This document shows positions 8,454 to 17,037 of a stretch of 64,000 nucleotides of DNA, piece by piece. The translations under genes and the position numbers were made by a program. Each line of letters starts with the position of its first letter. The first letter of the stretch is position 1. The stretch lies in contig NZ_CP029197.1 of NCBI RefSeq assembly GCF_008639165.1, positions 3,100,001 through 3,164,000 on the forward strand. The letters run 5' to 3'. The DNA comes from Streptomyces venezuelae ATCC 10712 (GTDB lineage Bacteria; Actinomycetota; Actinomycetes; Streptomycetales; Streptomycetaceae). The notes below the pieces were generated by a model that was given only the letters and a program-made list of their open reading frames with translations, ran no database searches and had not been told where the DNA came from.

Positions 8454-9845
8454 CTACTTGGCGCCGCCGTTGGCCAGGAAGGCCAGCAGGTCCTGACGGC
8501 TCACCACACCGGTCGGCTTGCCCTCGACCAGCACGATCGCCGCGTCGGCGGCCTCGCCGAGGACGGACATCAGGGCGGCGACCGGCTCGCCCGAGCCGAC
8601 CTGCGGCAGCGGCGCGCTCATGTGGCTCTCCAGCGAGTCCTCCAGGGAGGCGCGCTGGGTGAAGAGGGCGTCGAGCAGCTCACGCTCGACGACCGATCCG
8701 ACGACCTCGGCGGCCATCACGTCGGGGTGGCCCGCGCCCGGCTTCACGATCGGCATCTGCGAGACGCCGTACTCGCGGAGCACCTCGATGGCCTGGCCGA
8801 CGGTCTCGTCCGGGTGCATGTGGACCAGGGAGGGCATGGTGCCGCCCTCCTTGTGGCGCAGGACGTCCGCGACGGTGGCCGAGGAGGTGTCCTCCAGGAA
8901 GCCGTGGCCGGCCATCCACTCGTCGCTGAAGATCTTCGACATGTAGCCGCGGCCGGAGTCCGGCAGCAGCACGACGACGACGTCGTCCGGGCCGAGCTCC
9001 CTGGCGACCTCCAGGGCGGCCACGACGGCCATGCCGCAGGAGCCGCCGACGAGGAGGCCCTCCTCCTTGGCGAGGCGGCGGGTCATCTGGAAGGAGTCCT
9101 TGTCGGACACGGCGACGATCCGGTCCGTGACGTTCCGGTCGTAGGCGGTCGGCCAGAAGTCCTCGCCGACGCCCTCGACGAGGTACGGGCGCCCGGAGCC
9201 GCCGGAGTAGACGGAGCCCTCCGGGTCGGCGCCGATGATCTTCACGGAGCCGCCGCTGGCCTCCTTGAGGTAGTTGCCGGTGCCGGAGATGGTGCCGCCG
9301 GTGCCGACGCCCGCCACGAAGTGGGTGATCTTCCCGTCCGTCTGCTCCCAGAGCTCGGGACCGGTGGTCTCGTAGTGGGAGCGCGGGTTGTTCGGGTTGG
9401 AGTACTGGTCGGGCTTCCAGGCGCCCGGCGTCTCACGGACGAGCCGGTCCGAGACGTTGTAGTACGAGTCCGGGTGCTCCGGGTCGACCGCGGTGGGGCA
9501 GACGACGACCTCGGCGCCGTACGCCCGCAGCACGTTGATCTTGTCGAGGGACACCTTGTCGGGGCAGACGAAGATGCACTTGTAGCCCTTCTGCTGGGCC
9601 ACGATCGCCAGGCCGACGCCGGTGTTGCCGGACGTGGGCTCGACGATGGTCCCACCGGGCTTGAGCTCGCCGCTCTGCTCGGCCGCCTCGATCATCCGCA
9701 CGGCGATCCGGTCCTTGACCGAGCCTCCGGGGTTGAAGTACTCGACCTTGGCCAGGACGGTCGCCTGAATGCCCGCTGTGACGTTGTTGAGCTTCACCAG
9801 CGGGGTGTTGCCGACGAGGCTGATCATCGAGTCGTGGAATTGCAC
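8454..9845 (-). CDS. Cystathionine beta-synthase
   Basis: A 463-residue PLP enzyme that condenses serine (or acetylserine) with homocysteine to cystathionine, the transsulfuration route to cysteine. NPGGSVKDRIA carries the Schiff-base lysine (about K44), and SGNTGVGLA is the substrate-binding loop. The C-terminal 110 residues hold a pair of CBS domains (ATVADVLRHKEGG through TGVVSRQDLLAFLANG), which in homologues bind adenosyl ligands. I chose the GTG at 9845 (VQFHDSMISLVGNTPL), the natural start of the family. The open frame extends further but that part is unrelated low-complexity sequence. Confidence 0.93.
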   Translation of the reverse strand: MQFHDSMISLVGNTPLVKLNNVTAGIQATVLAKVEYFNPGGSVKDRIAVRMIEAAEQSGELKPGGTIVEPTSGNTGVGLAIVAQQKGYKCIFVCPDKVSLDKINVLRAYGAEVVVCPTAVDPEHPDSYYNVSDRLVRETPGAWKPDQYSNPNNPRSHYETTGPELWEQTDGKITHFVAGVGTGGTISGTGNYLKEASGGSVKIIGADPEGSVYSGGSGRPYLVEGVGEDFWPTAYDRNVTDRIVAVSDKDSFQMTRRLAKEEGLLVGGSCGMAVVAALEVARELGPDDVVVVLLPDSGRGYMSKIFSDEWMAGHGFLEDTSSATVADVLRHKEGGTMPSLVHMHPDETVGQAIEVLREYGVSQMPIVKPGAGHPDVMAAEVVGSVVERELLDALFTQRASLEDSLESHMSAPLPQVGSGEPVAALMSVLGEAADAAIVLVEGKPTGVVSRQDLLAFLANGGAK

Positions 9846-9985
9846 CGTAATCTCCGGGGTCTCCGTAATGGTGTGGCCAGCGTATGCGTAGTCGGAGCGG
9901 GTTACGGGGCAGTTAGACCCTGAACGGCTTGAAGGGCCCCACGGGCCCCGAGGGCGGCGACGGCTCGGAGGAGGTGACGGCCCCC

Positions 9986-11011
9986 ATGTCGAGGGCGAGG
10001 GTGGCGCGCCGGATCGCGGCGGGAGCGGCGTACGGCGGCGGGAGCATCGGGCTGCTGGGTGTGGCGGCGGTGGGCGTCCTGCTGGCCGAGGCGCAGATCG
10101 CGAAGCGGACGGTGGGCGGCGGCGCCGCGCCGCTGCCGCCCGCGGCGGACGGGCTGTACGGCCGCGCCTTCGGCACGGACGACCCGCTGCGACTGGCCCT
10201 TCTGGGTGATTCCACGGCGGCGGGCCAAGGGGTCCGCCGCACGGGTCAGACACCGGGCGCGCTGCTCGCCTCGGGGCTCGCCGCGGTGGCGGAGCGGCCG
10301 GTGCTGCTGCGGAACGTGGCCCTCTCCGGGGCGCGCTCGGACGATCTGGAGCGCCAGGTGTCGCTGCTGCTCGCGCAGCCGCTCGGGCCGCCGGACGTCT
10401 GCGTGATCATGATCGGGGCGAACGACGTGACGCACCGCATGCCGGCGACCGAATCCGTGCGGCTGCTCGCCTCGGCGGTGCGGCGGCTGCGGACGGCCGG
10501 CGCGGAGGTGGTGGTCGGGACCTGCCCGGACCTGGGGACGATCGAGCCGGTCTACCAGCCGCTGCGCTGGCTGGCCCGGCGGGCCTCCCGGCAGCTCGCG
10601 GCGGCGCAGACGATCGTGGTGGTCGAGCAGGGCGGGCGGACGGTGTCGCTCGGTGACCTGCTCGGCCCGGAGTTCGCCGAGAACCCGCGCGAGATGTTCG
10701 GGGTGGACAACTTCCATCCCTCGGCGGAGGGGTACGCGACGGCGGCGATGGCCGTCCTGCCGACGCTCTGCGCGGTGCTCGGCGTCTGGCCGGAGACCGA
10801 CCGCCTGGAGCCGGCCCGCCGGGAGAACATGCTGCCGGTCGCGAAGGCCGCGGCGGAGGCGGTCAGGGAGGCGGGCACCGAGGTGACGGGCGCCCGGGCG
10901 CCCTGGGCCCTGCTCAAGCACCGCAGGAGGCGGCGTCTGCCGGAGCCCGCGGAGGCATCGACGGACACCCGGGGGGAAGGGGCCGCGGAGACACCCGCCC
11001 CCACCAACTGA
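9986..11011 (+). CDS. SGNH/GDSL-family hydrolase (lipase/esterase), membrane anchored or secreted
   Basis: About 341 residues. A hydrophobic N-terminal segment (residues 15-38) acts as a signal anchor. The SGNH blocks are present: LALLGDSTAAGQGV (nucleophile Ser in GDS), GANDVTHRM (block III Asn) and DNFHPSAEGY (block V Asp-x-x-His). It likely hydrolyses ester bonds outside the membrane. The ATG at 9986 follows GGAGGTGACGG. A TTG at 9929 is possible but would add a glycine-rich leader. The last 40 residues are basic then acidic and unstructured. Confidence 0.85.
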   Translation: MSRARVARRIAAGAAYGGGSIGLLGVAAVGVLLAEAQIAKRTVGGGAAPLPPAADGLYGRAFGTDDPLRLALLGDSTAAGQGVRRTGQTPGALLASGLAAVAERPVLLRNVALSGARSDDLERQVSLLLAQPLGPPDVCVIMIGANDVTHRMPATESVRLLASAVRRLRTAGAEVVVGTCPDLGTIEPVYQPLRWLARRASRQLAAAQTIVVVEQGGRTVSLGDLLGPEFAENPREMFGVDNFHPSAEGYATAAMAVLPTLCAVLGVWPETDRLEPARRENMLPVAKAAAEAVREAGTEVTGARAPWALLKHRRRRRLPEPAEASTDTRGEGAAETPAPTN

Positions 11012-11122
11012 GCGCCCGCTTAGAAAAGAGGTGACCGTCACACCGTCAGGGCGGTGACCCCTGCGGTACGTACGGGTAACTTCCCTTTCAGTCCGCCCAC
11101 TCCGCACCCTCATGGAGCCGTG

Positions 11123-12343
11123 ATGCCCGAAGCCGTGATCGTCTCGACCGCCCGCTCGCCCATCGGCCGGGCCTTCAAGGGCTCCCTCAAGGACCTGCGG
11201 CCGGACGACCTCACCGCGACCATCGTCCAGGCCGCGCTGGCCAAGGTGCCGGAGCTCGACCCGCGCGACATCGACGACCTGATGCTGGGCTGCGGCCTCC
11301 CGGGCGGCGAGCAGGGCAACAACCTGGGCCGCATCGTGGCCGTGCAGATGGGCATGGACCACCTGCCGGGCTGCACGATCACCCGCTACTGCTCCTCCTC
11401 GCTGCAGACCTCCCGGATGGCGCTGCACGCGATCAAGGCGGGCGAGGGCGACGTCTTCATCTCGGCCGGTGTCGAGATGGTGTCCCGCTTCGTGAAGGGC
11501 AACTCGGACTCCCTGCCCGACACGCACAACCCGCTCTTCGCCGACGCCGAGGCCCGCACGGCCGCCGTCGCCGCCTCCGAGGGCTCCAGCTGGCACGACC
11601 CGCGCGAGGACGGCCTCGTCCCCGACGCGTACATCGCCATGGGCCAGACCGCCGAGAACCTGGCCCGCTGGAAGGGCATCACGCGCCAGGAGATGGACGA
11701 GTTCGGCGTGCGGTCGCAGAACCTCGCCGAGCAGGCCATCAAGAACGGCTTCTGGGAGCGGGAGATCACCCCCGTGACGCTGCCGGACGGCACCGTCGTC
11801 TCGACCGACGACGGCCCGCGCGCCGGTGTCACCCTGGAGGGCGTCTCCGGCCTCAAGCCGGTCTTCCGCCCCGACGGCCTGGTCACCGCCGGCAACTGCT
11901 GCCCGCTGAACGACGGCGCCGCCGCGCTCGTGATCATGTCGGACACCAAGGCCCGCGAGCTCGGCCTCACGCCGCTCGCCCGCATCGTCTCCACCGGCGT
12001 CTCCGGCCTCTCCCCCGAGATCATGGGCCTCGGCCCGGTCGAGGCCTCGAAGCAGGCCCTCCAGCGCGCCGGCCTGACCATCGGCGACATCGACCTGGCC
12101 GAGATCAACGAGGCCTTCGCCGCCCAGGTCATCCCGTCCTACCAGGAGCTCGGCCTGGACCTGGACAAGGTGAACGTCAACGGTGGCGCCATCGCCGTCG
12201 GCCACCCCTTCGGCATGACCGGCGCCCGGATCACCGGCACGCTGATCAACAGCCTCCAGTTCCACGACAAGCAGTTCGGCCTGGAGACCATGTGCGTCGG
12301 CGGCGGCCAGGGCATGGCCATGGTCATCGAGCGCCTCTCCTGA
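11123..12343 (+). CDS. Acetyl-CoA C-acetyltransferase (thiolase)
   Basis: A 406-residue thiolase. The nucleophilic cysteine is in [13 protein letters not shown] (C90), the catalytic histidine in [11 protein letters not shown] (about H361), and the second cysteine in CVGGGQG (about C391). It catalyses thiolytic cleavage or Claisen condensation of acyl-CoA in beta-oxidation or acetoacetyl-CoA formation. The ATG at 11123 has GGAG upstream and gives the canonical [15 protein letters not shown] start. It appears monocistronic. Confidence 0.95.
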   Translation: MPEAVIVSTARSPIGRAFKGSLKDLRPDDLTATIVQAALAKVPELDPRDIDDLMLGCGLPGGEQGNNLGRIVAVQMGMDHLPGCTITRYCSSSLQTSRMALHAIKAGEGDVFISAGVEMVSRFVKGNSDSLPDTHNPLFADAEARTAAVAASEGSSWHDPREDGLVPDAYIAMGQTAENLARWKGITRQEMDEFGVRSQNLAEQAIKNGFWEREITPVTLPDGTVVSTDDGPRAGVTLEGVSGLKPVFRPDGLVTAGNCCPLNDGAAALVIMSDTKARELGLTPLARIVSTGVSGLSPEIMGLGPVEASKQALQRAGLTIGDIDLAEINEAFAAQVIPSYQELGLDLDKVNVNGGAIAVGHPFGMTGARITGTLINSLQFHDKQFGLETMCVGGGQGMAMVIERLS

Positions 12344-12374
12344 TCGCGCGCCTCTTCTGATCGCGCGCCTCTCC
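12341..12374 (+). repeat. 17-bp tandem duplication at the thiolase 3' end
   Basis: The 17-mer beginning TGATCGCGCG occurs twice in a row (12341-12357 and 12358-12374, one mismatch). Each copy carries a stop codon, so the gene ends in three closely spaced TGA codons in two frames. It probably arose by slippage. Confidence 0.7.
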
Positions 12375-12603
12375 TGACGGCAGGGGCGTCAACCGCTCCG
12401 CGTCCGAGCCGTGACCGAATCTCCCCCAGGATGTGACCTACGTCCCGGGGGAGTTCGTTTTCGCAGGTCAGAGCGGTTTCGGGACTAAACACCTGGCAGA
12501 AATACCTGTCCAATTCGTGACGTAATGCACTGACAGCGAGCCCCACCCCAGGACAAGCTGATGTAGGAAGTCGGGGGATCGACTCGGAATCGGGAGTACG
12601 TCA

Positions 12604-13455
12604 GTGAGCGCCATGCCTCTTGCCCTGCTGCTGACCACGGCCGCTGCCACGGCCGTGGGCGCTGCCGCCCTGCACGCCGTCCACGGTCTCCGCAAGCAGG
12701 TCACCGCCCTGCGGAGCGAGCTGGCGGCCGCGCACGGCGTCACGGTCCCGGCGGCCCGCCCCACGCCCGCCGCCGAGATACGGGCCGCGGTCGCGGAGGC
12801 GCTCGCCGAGGAGCGTGAGCGCGAGCTCGCCGAGGCGCGGGCCTTCTGGGCCGCGCAGGAGGCCCGGGACGCCGCCGACGCCCCGTCGCTGCTCGGCGGC
12901 CTGGGCGGCCCGGCGGAGGACGGCACCTTCTTCGTCCCGCGCCAGGCGGACTTCGTCGGCCTCGAGGCGATGGCCCTGGAGGCCATGGAGGCGGAGGCGG
13001 CCGCGCTGGACGGCGCCGACCCGCTGGACGCCTTCGACTCCTTCGACGAGTACCCGGAGTACCCCGAGGACTCCGCCGAGCTGGCCGCGGCCCGCCGCCG
13101 GCACCCCTCGCACCCGGACTTCGTGCCGGTGCAGACCCCCGTCGTGACCGACCACGAGCGGACCGTGGCCCGGCTCCAGGAGCTCGCCGACACCGCGACC
13201 GCGCTGACCGACGTGCGCCCGGGCCCGCTCGGCACGCTCGACGTGTACGTCTTCGCCGACGGCACGACGCTCTGTATGACCCCGGGGCACCGCGAGACCG
13301 CGGAGCGCCTGGCGGAGGCCCTGCGCTCCGGTCGTACGCCGGTGCTGCTGGGCGGCTCGGGCGTCTCCGGCGCCTTCGCCCTCACCTTCTCGTACGGCGC
13401 GTCCGACGAGGAGAACGTCTACATCCTGGCGGACCGCGTCATCGCCTCGCTGTAA
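12604..13455 (+). CDS. Hypothetical membrane-anchored protein with coiled coil
   Basis: A 283-residue protein starting GTG 12604 (ATG 12613 is possible). One N-terminal hydrophobic helix (LALLLTTAAATAVGAAALHA) is followed by a charged helical region with LAEERERELAEARAFW (coiled coil likely), an acidic stretch near 140-155, and a folded C-terminal part (GPLGTLDVYVFADGTTLCM). I do not recognise a family; it looks like a conserved Streptomyces protein of unknown role. The upstream gap 12375-12603 shows no gene. Confidence 0.6.
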   Translation: MSAMPLALLLTTAAATAVGAAALHAVHGLRKQVTALRSELAAAHGVTVPAARPTPAAEIRAAVAEALAEERERELAEARAFWAAQEARDAADAPSLLGGLGGPAEDGTFFVPRQADFVGLEAMALEAMEAEAAALDGADPLDAFDSFDEYPEYPEDSAELAAARRRHPSHPDFVPVQTPVVTDHERTVARLQELADTATALTDVRPGPLGTLDVYVFADGTTLCMTPGHRETAERLAEALRSGRTPVLLGGSGVSGAFALTFSYGASDEENVYILADRVIASL

Positions 13456-13553
13456 GCCCTGTAAGCCCCTGACGGGCCCCGCAGGGCCCTTCCCCGGCCC
13501 GCCCCTCCGCGGGCCCCCCGGCCCCCTCGACGGCCCCGCCCGACGGGGCCCAG

Positions 13554-13883
13554 CTACAGCCCCGAGCGCTCCGCCGCCGCACGGACCAGACCCACGGCCT
13601 CCGCCAGCTCCCCCGCAGGGGACCCGGCAGGGGCCGTTCGCAGGATTTCGGCCAGATCGTTCCCGGCGACGACCAACTGGTCGGCCACGGTGAAGACCCC
13701 CGCGTCCGGCATCGCCCTCGGCTCCCGCCCCGGCTCCTCGGCGCGCTGCGCGCGGACCGCGAGCTCGCGGGCGAGGGCCAGTCCTTCGGCCGCCGCACCG
13801 CGCTGGAGGCGGCTCTGCGGGGCGGCCCGCAGCCGGTCGGCGAAGCGTTCGACGGCGGCGGTCAGTTCACTCGTATCGCGCAC
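13554..13883 (-). CDS. Hypothetical helical protein
   Basis: A 109-residue, alanine-rich, mostly helical protein starting at GTG 13883. There are no recognisable motifs or membrane segments. It converges with the gene ending at 13455, with G+C-rich inverted repeats between them (13470-13545) that could terminate both transcripts. Confidence 0.5.
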   Translation of the reverse strand: MRDTSELTAAVERFADRLRAAPQSRLQRGAAAEGLALARELAVRAQRAEEPGREPRAMPDAGVFTVADQLVVAGNDLAEILRTAPAGSPAGELAEAVGLVRAAAERSGL

Positions 13884-14001
13884 CCCGTGACCCTACGCGC
13901 CGCCCCGGGCCTCTTGCCAACGGGCGAACGCCCGGGCACGGTGGCGTGAAGAAGTGCCAGGAGCACGAGGAGCACACGGTACGACGCGTCCGGAGGCGCC
14001 G

Positions 14002-14232
14002 ATGTCCCAGACTTTCTCCGAAGAGACCCATCGCAACATGCTGGCCCGCATCCCGCGCCGCACCGGTCGTGAGATCGCCGACTGGATGAGAACCGTCGAA
14101 GAGGGCCCCTCCCTCCTCCGCTTCGAGGACCGGGTGAGCTGGCTCCGCGGGGCGCACGAGCTCGCCTACGGCCACGCGAAGGCGATCCTGCACGAGTACG
14201 ACCTGCGCCGGGCGGCCCGCAGACTGCTCTGA
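14002..14232 (+). CDS. DUF4287-like small protein
   Basis: A 76-residue protein. SEETHRNMLARIPRRTGREI and WLRGAHELAYGHAKAILHEY resemble DUF4287, a small helical domain that is common in actinobacteria. The ATG at 14002 follows GGAGGCGCC, a strong ribosome-binding site. Function unknown. Confidence 0.65.
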   Translation: MSQTFSEETHRNMLARIPRRTGREIADWMRTVEEGPSLLRFEDRVSWLRGAHELAYGHAKAILHEYDLRRAARRLL

Positions 14233-14251
14233 GCCCTCCGGGAACGCGGAA

Positions 14252-14282
14252 GGGCCCGCCCGGCGCGATGCCGGACGGGCCC
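14252..14282. terminator. Terminator hairpin between convergent genes
   Basis: A 13-bp stem (14252-14264 with 14270-14282, one G-T wobble) and 5-nt loop. It lies between the DUF4287 gene and the convergent BI-1 gene and could serve both. Confidence 0.65.
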
Positions 14283-14302
14283 CTCCCCCGAGTCGTGACG
14301 GG

Positions 14303-15205
14303 TCAGTCGTCGCCCTGCAGGATCGACAGCAGACGCAGCATCTCCAGGTAGATCCACACCAGGGTCATGGTGAGACCGAAGGCGGCCAGCCAGGCCTCCT
14401 CGCGCGGCGCGCCGTAGGTCACGCCGTCCTCGACCTGCTTGAAGTCGAGGGCGAGGAAGCAGGCGCCCAGGATGATGCCGATGACGCCGAACAGGATGCC
14501 GAGACCACCGCTGCGGAAGCCGAGGCCGTCACCGCCGGCGAAGACGGCGAACAGCAGGTTGGTCACCATGAGGAGCATGAAGCCCATCGCGGCGGCCATC
14601 ACGAAGCCGTAGAAGCGGCGGTTGACGCGGATCCAGCCCATCTTGTAGGCGATCAGGACGCCGGCGAAGACCGCCATCGTGCCCAGGACCGCCTGGATGA
14701 CCACGCCGTCGGCGATGTACGTCGAGACGGCGGCCGAGATCACTCCGAGGAAGACGCCCTCGAAGGCGGCGTAGCCCAGGATCAGCGCCGGCGACGGCTT
14801 GCGCTTGAAGGACTGCACCAGCGACAGCACGAGGGCGACCAGGGCGGCGCCGATGGCGATGCCGTAGGACTTGCCCAGGTTGGCGGGGTCGACCGGCAGG
14901 AGCAGCCAGGACAGGACGGCGGTGAGCACGACCGTACCGAGCGTCATGGCCGTACGGCTCACGACGTCGTCGATCGTCATCACGTTGCCGCGGGCCTGCG
15001 GGGCGCCGAGCTGCGTGTCCTGCTGCGGGGCGTACGGGTTGGTCGCGTACGGGTTCGTCGCGCCCTCGGCGTACGGGTTGCCGGTCGCGTACGGGTTCGT
15101 TCCGACGGCGGGGCCCCCGGCCTGCGGCTGCTGGCCGTTGAAGCCCGCGGCGCCGTTGTCGCGGCTGAACCCCCGTCGCGAGAAGACCGGGTTGCTGCTC
15201 CTCAT
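14303..15205 (-). CDS. Bax inhibitor-1/YccA-like membrane protein
   Basis: A 300-residue integral membrane protein. The first 85 residues are cytoplasmic and contain NPYAT/NPYAE repeats. About seven hydrophobic helices follow (for example VVLTAVLSWLLLP and GILFGVIGIILGACFLAL), ending in ALDFKQVEDGVTYGAP and AFGLTMTLVWIYLEMLRLLS, typical of the BI-1 family with its conserved acidic residues. Homologues conduct Ca2+ or protons; the bacterial role is uncertain. This gene sits immediately outside the left prophage boundary. Confidence 0.85.
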   Translation of the reverse strand: MRSSNPVFSRRGFSRDNGAAGFNGQQPQAGGPAVGTNPYATGNPYAEGATNPYATNPYAPQQDTQLGAPQARGNVMTIDDVVSRTAMTLGTVVLTAVLSWLLLPVDPANLGKSYGIAIGAALVALVLSLVQSFKRKPSPALILGYAAFEGVFLGVISAAVSTYIADGVVIQAVLGTMAVFAGVLIAYKMGWIRVNRRFYGFVMAAAMGFMLLMVTNLLFAVFAGGDGLGFRSGGLGILFGVIGIILGACFLALDFKQVEDGVTYGAPREEAWLAAFGLTMTLVWIYLEMLRLLSILQGDD

Positions 15206-15365
15206 CTCACTCCTCCATGGCGGGCCGCATGCGCGCGGCCTCGCGTCAAGAGTAATGCGTAGGCAAAAGAAACTCTCTAGTGCTCGGGGAGGATCTTTTC
15301 CGAGGAGTGTTCGATCTTCACGGGGGGCGCGGGGCCCCGGGGGGCTCGCGCGGGGGGCCGCCGTG

Positions 15366-15390
15366 TGGTGCCCGGAACCGGACTCGAACC
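15366..15390. repeat. attL core (left copy of bldA 3' end)
   Basis: A 25-bp copy of the tRNA-Leu 3' end, reading TGGTGCCCGGAACC then GGACTCGAACC on the plus strand. It is identical to 50108-50132 and diverges at once on both sides. The adjacent sequence cannot fold into a tRNA, so it is an attachment-site remnant, not a gene. Confidence 0.93.
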
Positions 15391-15491
15391 TGTTCCGAAG
15401 CGGCCTCTGACCTGCGCAGACGCGCTGACCTTTACGTTCCTTCCCGTCCAGGCCCGACCGGGCCCGGGAATCCCCGTTGGCGCCCGCCCTT

Positions 15492-15509
15492 GTGTTCCCG
15501 CGGGAACAC
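15492..15509. promoter_or_regulatory. Perfect 18-bp palindrome near attL, possible integrase arm site
   Basis: GTGTTCCCG/CGGGAACAC is a perfect palindrome 102 bp inside attL. The half-site TGTTCCCGC recurs near attR at 50029-50037, followed by GTTCCC at 50041. A repeated motif on both inner flanks of the core is what arm-type integrase or excisionase binding sites look like. The stretch 15391-15566 otherwise holds no gene. Confidence 0.45.
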
Positions 15510-15566
15510 GGACGAGAACACCGCAGGTGAGGCGCTAGCGGGCACGGGTTGGCCGGATCGCATCGG

Positions 15567-15977
15567 CTAGGCCGTACGCCGGGCCTCGGGTGGGATGCGG
15601 TCGCCCAACCTGCGGAGCACCTCGGCCTGCACTCGGACGGGGAGTCCGTCCAGGATCGTGAGAATCGCTGCCGCCTGAGGGTCGATCAGCTCTTCGACTG
15701 GCGCCACGGTTGGAATCGGCTGGGCAGCTTCCACGGTCGGCTCGCCGCCGGCCGCCGCGACGGCCACGCCGCCCGCCGCCCAGCCGAGCGCGCGTTCAAG
15801 CTTCCGATACGTGGCGGGGCGAACGCGCACCCCCTTGCGGATCTTGGCCAGGGTCTCGATGGAAAAGTCTGCACGCTCGGCGACCTCGTTGAGCTGCATG
15901 CCCTGTGCGGCGATGAAGCTCTCCACTGTGTCGCCGAGTCTCGCGAGCTCTTCAGCTCCATACCCAGCCTCCGTCAT
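15567..15977 (-). CDS. Prophage repressor-like XRE-family HTH protein
   Basis: A 136-residue protein. An N-terminal helix-turn-helix is visible (QLNEVAERADFSIETLAKIR near residues 25-45), followed by YRKLERALGWAAGG and a C-terminal helical part. It is transcribed leftward, divergent from the Cro-like gene at 16172, in the usual place of a CI-type repressor. Translation from the ATG at 15977 gives the compact form. The operator-like repeats between the two genes support a lysogeny-control role, although this particular protein has no proteolytic domain. Confidence 0.7.
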   Translation of the reverse strand: MTEAGYGAEELARLGDTVESFIAAQGMQLNEVAERADFSIETLAKIRKGVRVRPATYRKLERALGWAAGGVAVAAAGGEPTVEAAQPIPTVAPVEELIDPQAAAILTILDGLPVRVQAEVLRRLGDRIPPEARRTA

Positions 15978-15993
15978 GCGGCCAAAGTACAGC

Positions 15994-16171
15994 CAGACTC
16001 CAACTTGCTCCAATGCCCTCCCAGCCACATGGCCGGATTTCACGACACCGCCATGACCCGATGGCCCAATTCCGCAACGTAGGGCCACGTTGGATCACAG
16101 ATTCTCCAAGGTTGGACAACATCGCTCCCATTTCGGCTTGACCAACTCCAATGTTGGAGTATGTTGGAGTC
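15994..16171. promoter_or_regulatory. Divergent immunity region with repeated CTCCAA/TTGGAG operators
   Basis: The intergenic region between the two HTH genes has a perfect inverted repeat ACTCCAA-TG-TTGGAGT (16145-16160), a near match TCTCCAA-GG-TTGGACA (16103-16118), a direct TTGGAGT half site at 16164-16170 just before the Cro-like start, and two direct CTCCAA copies at 15998 and 16009 near the repressor start. This clustering at both gene starts is typical of phage operators. The region is AT-richer than its surroundings. Confidence 0.75.
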
Positions 16172-16390
16172 ATGTTGAGCCTCAAGGTTGACGGCCGAAA
16201 GGTCCGCCGCCTCCGCGAGGGACGCGGCAAGTCCGTAGTCGCCGTCGCGGAAGCCGCGGGCTGCAGCAAGTGGGCGATCTACAACGTGGAGCGCGGGCGG
16301 AACCAGCCCTCGGCTCGGCTGTACGCCGCCATCAAGAAGGAGCTCAAGGCTTCGGACAAGGACCTCTCCGTAGAGGGGAGCTCCCGATGA
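16172..16390 (+). CDS. Cro-like XRE-family HTH protein
   Basis: A 72-residue HTH protein: VVAVAEAAGCSKWAIYNVER followed by GRNQPSARLYAAIKKEL is a full XRE helix-turn-helix. It is the first rightward gene, divergent from the repressor, so it may act as Cro or as the early activator. I use the ATG at 16172; an upstream ATG at 16151 lies inside the operator palindrome. The stop overlaps the next gene (ATGA at 16387). Confidence 0.75.
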   Translation: MLSLKVDGRKVRRLREGRGKSVVAVAEAAGCSKWAIYNVERGRNQPSARLYAAIKKELKASDKDLSVEGSSR

Positions 16391-16629
16391 CGTTCTCCCG
16401 GAACTACAAGGTCCGCGAGGCCGCCGAGCTCCTCGGCTGCGCAGAGCGATACCTCACGGACAACCTGGCTCGGCTGCCTCACCAGAAGATCGGCGTCGCC
16501 GTCGTGTTCGACGACGACGACCTCACCGAGATCAAGGAAATGCACCGGCGCAGGCCTCGCGCTGCTGCCGCAGACAAGGCGCCCCGGTCTCTCGCGCAGA
16601 TCCGCCCCAAGGGCGCGCGCGCTTCCTGA
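16387..16629 (+). CDS. Excisionase/MerR-like small HTH protein
   Basis: An 80-residue protein. NYKVREAAELLGCAERYLTD and VVFDDDDLTEIKEMHRRRP match the winged-helix layout of Xis and helix-turn-helix 17 proteins (VREAAELLG-type N-terminus and a DLTEI segment). It is translationally coupled to the Cro-like gene. It could be the excisionase, although it lies at the opposite end of the prophage from the integrase; on circular phage DNA the two would be close across attP. Confidence 0.6.
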   Translation: MTFSRNYKVREAAELLGCAERYLTDNLARLPHQKIGVAVVFDDDDLTEIKEMHRRRPRAAAADKAPRSLAQIRPKGARAS

Positions 16630-16705
16630 ACCACCGGGGCCCGAGGCCGGGCCATGGCCTCGGCGCCCCGTATTCGGCACCTCAACCTCGAATCGAGGAA
16701 CCGTG

Positions 16706-16930
16706 ATGATCCACCGTACCCAACTCCCGCCCGAGGCCTCGCGTCTCGTTCGGGCCGCCGACGGCTCGCACTGGCGCACCGCCGGCCACACCGCGACCGG
16801 CGAGCAGCTCTACGTCCTCGACGGTGTCGACGTCGACACGTGCCCGATGTGGGTGCGTGAGCGCGAGGCCCTGCTCGTCGAGCTCACCGGCGGACCGCTC
16901 GCCCCCGTGGACGAGGGGGCCGCCGCGTGA
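16706..16930 (+). CDS. Hypothetical phage protein
   Basis: About 74 residues, with GAGG just before a GTG (16703) and an ATG (16706). Residues near 35-50 (EQLYVLDGVDVDTCPMWVRE) look like a small folded domain. There is no recognised family. The stop overlaps the next small gene by GTGA. Confidence 0.5.
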   Translation: MIHRTQLPPEASRLVRAADGSHWRTAGHTATGEQLYVLDGVDVDTCPMWVREREALLVELTGGPLAPVDEGAAA

Positions 16931-17037
16931 TCGCCGCTGGCGCCGTCCTCGCCTGGGTCCTCGGCGTCCTCGCCGTCCGGGCCGCCCTCACCTACTCCGC
17001 CCGCTCCTCGTCGCGCCGTACGGGTGGTGAGCGCTGA
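16927..17037 (+). CDS. Small membrane peptide (36 aa)
   Basis: A 36-codon gene from GTG 16927 to TGA 17035-17037. It overlaps the upstream stop and shares its last base with the next ATG (TGATG), so it sits in a fully coupled chain. It has one hydrophobic helix (AAGAVLAWVLGVLAVRAALT) and a basic tail, so it is probably a single-pass inner-membrane peptide of the early phage operon. Confidence 0.5.
   Translation: MIAAGAVLAWVLGVLAVRAALTYSARSSSRRTGGER

Noticed and set aside
9902..12265. Very long open frame on the minus strand across the SGNH and thiolase genes
   Set aside because: High-GC antisense frame; the plus-strand genes have conserved catalytic motifs, while this frame has only low-complexity Arg/Gly/Ala sequence.
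15366..15450. Possible second tRNA at the left end
   Set aside because: Only the T-arm and acceptor strand are present; no anticodon arm can be folded, so it is the attL remnant.
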